A stretch of 64,000 nucleotides of DNA from Marisa cornuarietis (taxonomy: Eukaryota; Mollusca; Gastropoda; Architaenioglossa; Ampullariidae): the NCBI GenBank assembly GCA_004794655.1, contig SMMW01000025.1, positions 1,233,501-1,297,500 on the forward strand. The letters run 5' to 3'. Shown in pieces: positions 60,716-64,000 of this stretch. Made by a program: the position numbers and the translations under genes. The notes under the pieces are model-generated. The model searched no databases, had not been told where the DNA came from, and was given only the letters and a program-made list of their open reading frames with translations. Every line of letters begins with the position of its first letter. The first letter of the stretch is position 1.

Positions 60716-63700
60716 CAGCTTAGTGCTTACAGCAACAGCATCCTACCCCGAAGACGCAGAACGTAACCCGTATGATGATGCGCTCTTCCTCCAGCTGACC
60801 CAGCTGACTCTGTAGAAGTTTGAGAAAGGAAAGGCTGCGAAAAAAAGAGGAGACTGGCATCACTGGTCACAAGATAATGAGGGTGCTAACAGCTCATTCC
60901 ACAACTATCGTAACGTCAAACGACAACCTTAATCGTCATCGTTATAGACGACCATGGAAAGATTAAAAAATCACAGAATACTTGATGAAGCTCTTGGGCT
61001 TAATTAATTTAATTGTATCATCTGTGTTTATTGACCCACCATAATAATACTACCTTTTCGTATGTGATAAGAGTGTTTAGATTAATCGCGTGTTGTTCAT
61101 TATCTTGTCAGTACGGGGGTTCTATGTCCAGTCGTTTGTCCTTCTTGAAGACGCCATATTTGAGCCGTCTGCTGTCTAACTAAAATGTTATACTGCTTCT
61201 CTTCGGTGTCTGGGAAATATGTCCAAGAAGCTTTGTACGTTTTATGTATAGCTCAATTTTCAGAGCGGAGAGGAGGCGATTAATTTGCACTTGATGATGA
61301 TCCCATCACCGGTGGGATTAAACACAACGTTTGTTATGTGACAAACCTTCGCCTCTGTAATACAGTCGGATTGCTTACAACATCTTTAATTTTGCTTTGT
61401 TGAGCCTGAAACTATATCAATGGATGAATAAAGGCTTCTTAAGATCCATGTGATAATACTAGCTTCCTGTGTGCTGTTATTTGCATGATTTGTGTGTTTG
61501 AATTCGTGAAAAGGATAACCGTAGAAGAAAAAAATGGCAGCGCGAGGGTGGGTCACTTTTGACATATATTCTATCCATACTACAAAGTTTCGAACACTCG
61601 GGGTGCACTGAAACTTTTCACTTTACAAATTTCTACAATTTTCACGCAAAAAGTATTTGTCAACAAATTCCTGCACAAAATTAATCCGATCTGAATTCAT
61701 ACTGACGGGCGTCACGGTACTTTGTCCCGAAATCGCGGAAAGTTTGATCACCGAGATAATCGCTTTTGTCTAGTAGACGATGAAGATTGTGGGTAAAAAA
61801 TGGTTGTCCAAATGATTATTTTATTAAATATCTGCTAAGTTTAACGAACAGATTAACAGCAATGTATAAATTTTGCTTTAAACTGAAAGATTTTGTCCAA
61901 TGGTGACGACGGTTAGATTTCACTGAAACTTTTTCTGTCGACTTTTTACACGCATACGAAACAGAGAAGCAATTATCTGTTTAATTACATTTATGGACAC
62001 TTTATACCGCATACTTTTAACAAATATAGGGGAACAAATATTGAAATTAATTTTCCGACCCATGACCGATTTTAGAAGTCGAACTTTTGTCACAGTCTCA
62101 TTTACTACATACCGTGTGCTACATGCAGTTATCAATGAGCATGCAGCAATGGGCTCAGTTCTTAGTCTTGCACGAACAATATATTAATCACACTTCATGC
62201 TACTCAATTAAGCAGTTTCTTACATATTATGTCCTTGCGATGGAAATATGTTACAGACGTCCTTAACTGTTTCCTGCTAACTTTCATAACTGTCGATGAA
62301 TAATAAGTTCGCTTTTCAAAAAAAAACGGTTTCAGCTTGAACATTTGTCACACGATTGAAGATATCAAATATTTTATAAGAGTGCATACAATATGCAACC
62401 AAGTCAATGAAAAATATCATAGTTCTTTCCAAAAAAATCGTTATTTTTACCTTATTCTACTTGTTTTAATACACTGCGGACATTTATTTTAGACCTTTAT
62501 TCAGACGACTCTAAATAACAATAATAAATTAATGTTTTTTTCATTCTTTTGTTGCTATTAATACGTCATGTTACAAATTGAAACTCCATTTCAGTAATTA
62601 CATTAATTCACATGTTTTAAATTAGGAAGTCAGGAGGCTGATGTGAATAAAAGTGAGAACCAAAAGACAATTGCTTGGTCAGAATTTTTTTTAGTTTATC
62701 TGTGCATACGCCAGATGCAATAGGAGAATTATGTACGCTTTGGAATATTTTGTTCACTTGCACATCTCGACCAACTGCGTGTTTATTTTTCAAAGCTGAT
62801 GAGGAAGTCATTTTCTTCGCTTGTGTGGTTAAGTACCCTATTTTAAGAACATATCAGTCATGCTTTTACGTGAAGTCAAAGGTTCTGTATAAAAATAAAA
62901 GATTTTGCTCGAAGCTTATAGTGATTGTGCCCACTCGCCCATTTCCTGAAATTAAAACTACTTTCGATTTGTTTCCCTACGGTTCTGTGTGCAAGATCTA
63001 GGTAAACGAAATAAAACGAGAAAACAATGCTCGTTGAACAAAATTGCAAACACTCATTTGAAATTCTTTAAAAATCCATTAGTATGTTTATGGAAGTTCT
63101 CTTTTATTCTTCCAGTTTAGAATTTGATGCTAATCGCTGGGTGTTTACTCGGGAGAGACAAAGCTCCTCGCTGTTGCTTCTCTTGAGGAATGAAAACATC
63201 CCCCAAACCCCGCAAGGCCCCCAAGTCCACTGTGTTCCGTGCCTGAAATATTTGATGCTGAACAATCATCCGCACCTGAGGTGATCTCTGACCCCATCTG
63301 CCAGGCTGGATGCTGGACGATGTTTGCTGACTATAAGCTTGACAGTCTTACAAACAATTTCGCTTTAATTCAAGTGCGCCTGCGGTCAATATTTTCCATT
63401 ATTGAAGGTATCAATAGACGGAGAAACACGAGCGCTAAAAGCAAGCCTAATTCCTCTCATCTTGCTTATCATTCCACTATCTTCTGTAAGCGACAAGACA
63501 GGAAGCAATCAGACTCAGGTGAAGGAATGTGAAAAACATGTCAACACTCAACTTTGTAATCCTAGAAAACAGACTTTTATTACAGAGCTGTGAATATTGC
63601 ACCATGACTCATATTTATTTGCTACAGCACTACAAATGGAAGTATCTTACTATCTATGTAATATCGATAATATATTTAGTTCACATATAGGCGTGAAACA

Positions 63701-64000
63701 TTTATGTCATTGTGAAGTGAATAATAATACAATAATAATGACAAACGTTTTCTTTGCATGGTAAGAAACCAGCGAAAGGTGTGTGAGCATAAAAAGGTAT
63801 TAAAACTCCACAAAAAATACTGCAAGTGGTTCGCCGAATCTAGGGTACATAAAAGAAAGATGAACCATCTCGTTTCTTTGCCCTGTGATCTGAAAGATCC
63901 CTGAGTAAAATGTGTGACAAACTCGTTCTGTGAAGTATGTAGCGAAAAATACCAAACTGACATATTACAACTAACCAGAGTTGGAGACTGTGAAATATAT
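60716..64000. other. non-coding, no gene recognised
   Basis: AT-rich sequence to the window end. The 108-aa plus frame at 62675-63001 is featureless. No repeats other than short runs are seen. Confidence 0.5.

Overview
The window reads as animal nuclear DNA, most likely from a mollusc and probably a gastropod. The reasons are: AT-rich, gene-poor sequence crowded with (GT)n, (CAT)n and (TA)n microsatellites; tRNA-derived SINEs with internal polymerase III boxes and short TTTACC-type tails; and two intact receptor genes whose proteins look like the allatostatin-A/buccalin receptors of lophotrochozoans. The species assignment is inference. I see no bacterial operons, no CRISPR array, no rRNA or tRNA gene, and no intact transposon coding region.

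Only two genes are certain. Both are intronless rhodopsin-class GPCR coding sequences on the plus strand: 34939-36075 (378 aa) and 41022-42104 (360 aa). They form a tandem pair about 6.1 kb apart, and their proteins are about 75% identical across the transmembrane core by hand alignment. Each keeps the usual class A marks: N1.50, D2.50, DRY, the two extracellular loop cysteines, CWLP, NPxxY and a palmitoylable CC. A 150-bp block covering TM3 to the start of TM4 is almost free of silent differences, while TM7 is saturated with them. This suggests gene conversion between the copies.

Left part (1-32 kb): long non-coding stretches with microsatellites; two SINE copies at 22.4-22.7 kb and 27.0-27.3 kb; a possible promoter and first exon near 4.6-4.8 kb; and a possible cysteine-rich terminal exon at 29.2-29.4 kb followed by a polyA signal. 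Middle (32.6-33.8 kb): a candidate small secreted-peptide gene, with CCAAT boxes, a strong splice donor, a 91-codon ORF beginning with a signal peptide, and AATAAA. It is followed by the receptor pair. The 4.9 kb between the receptors holds (CAT)16, (TCTG)13, two minisatellites, a retroposon tail, and two copies of a dispersed repeat of about 120 bp, one of which carries a CTCF-like core.

Right part (42-64 kb): mostly unrecognised sequence, with a 38-bp minisatellite of ten units at 54.5-54.9 kb, a consensus RFX X-box at 50.9 kb, and decayed SINE fragments near 57.6 and 60.7 kb.

The strongest biology here is the neuropeptide receptor duplication and its apparent homogenisation. The candidate peptide gene 1.5 kb upstream of the first receptor is the most interesting uncertain item. 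I did not find a clearly new molecular system.
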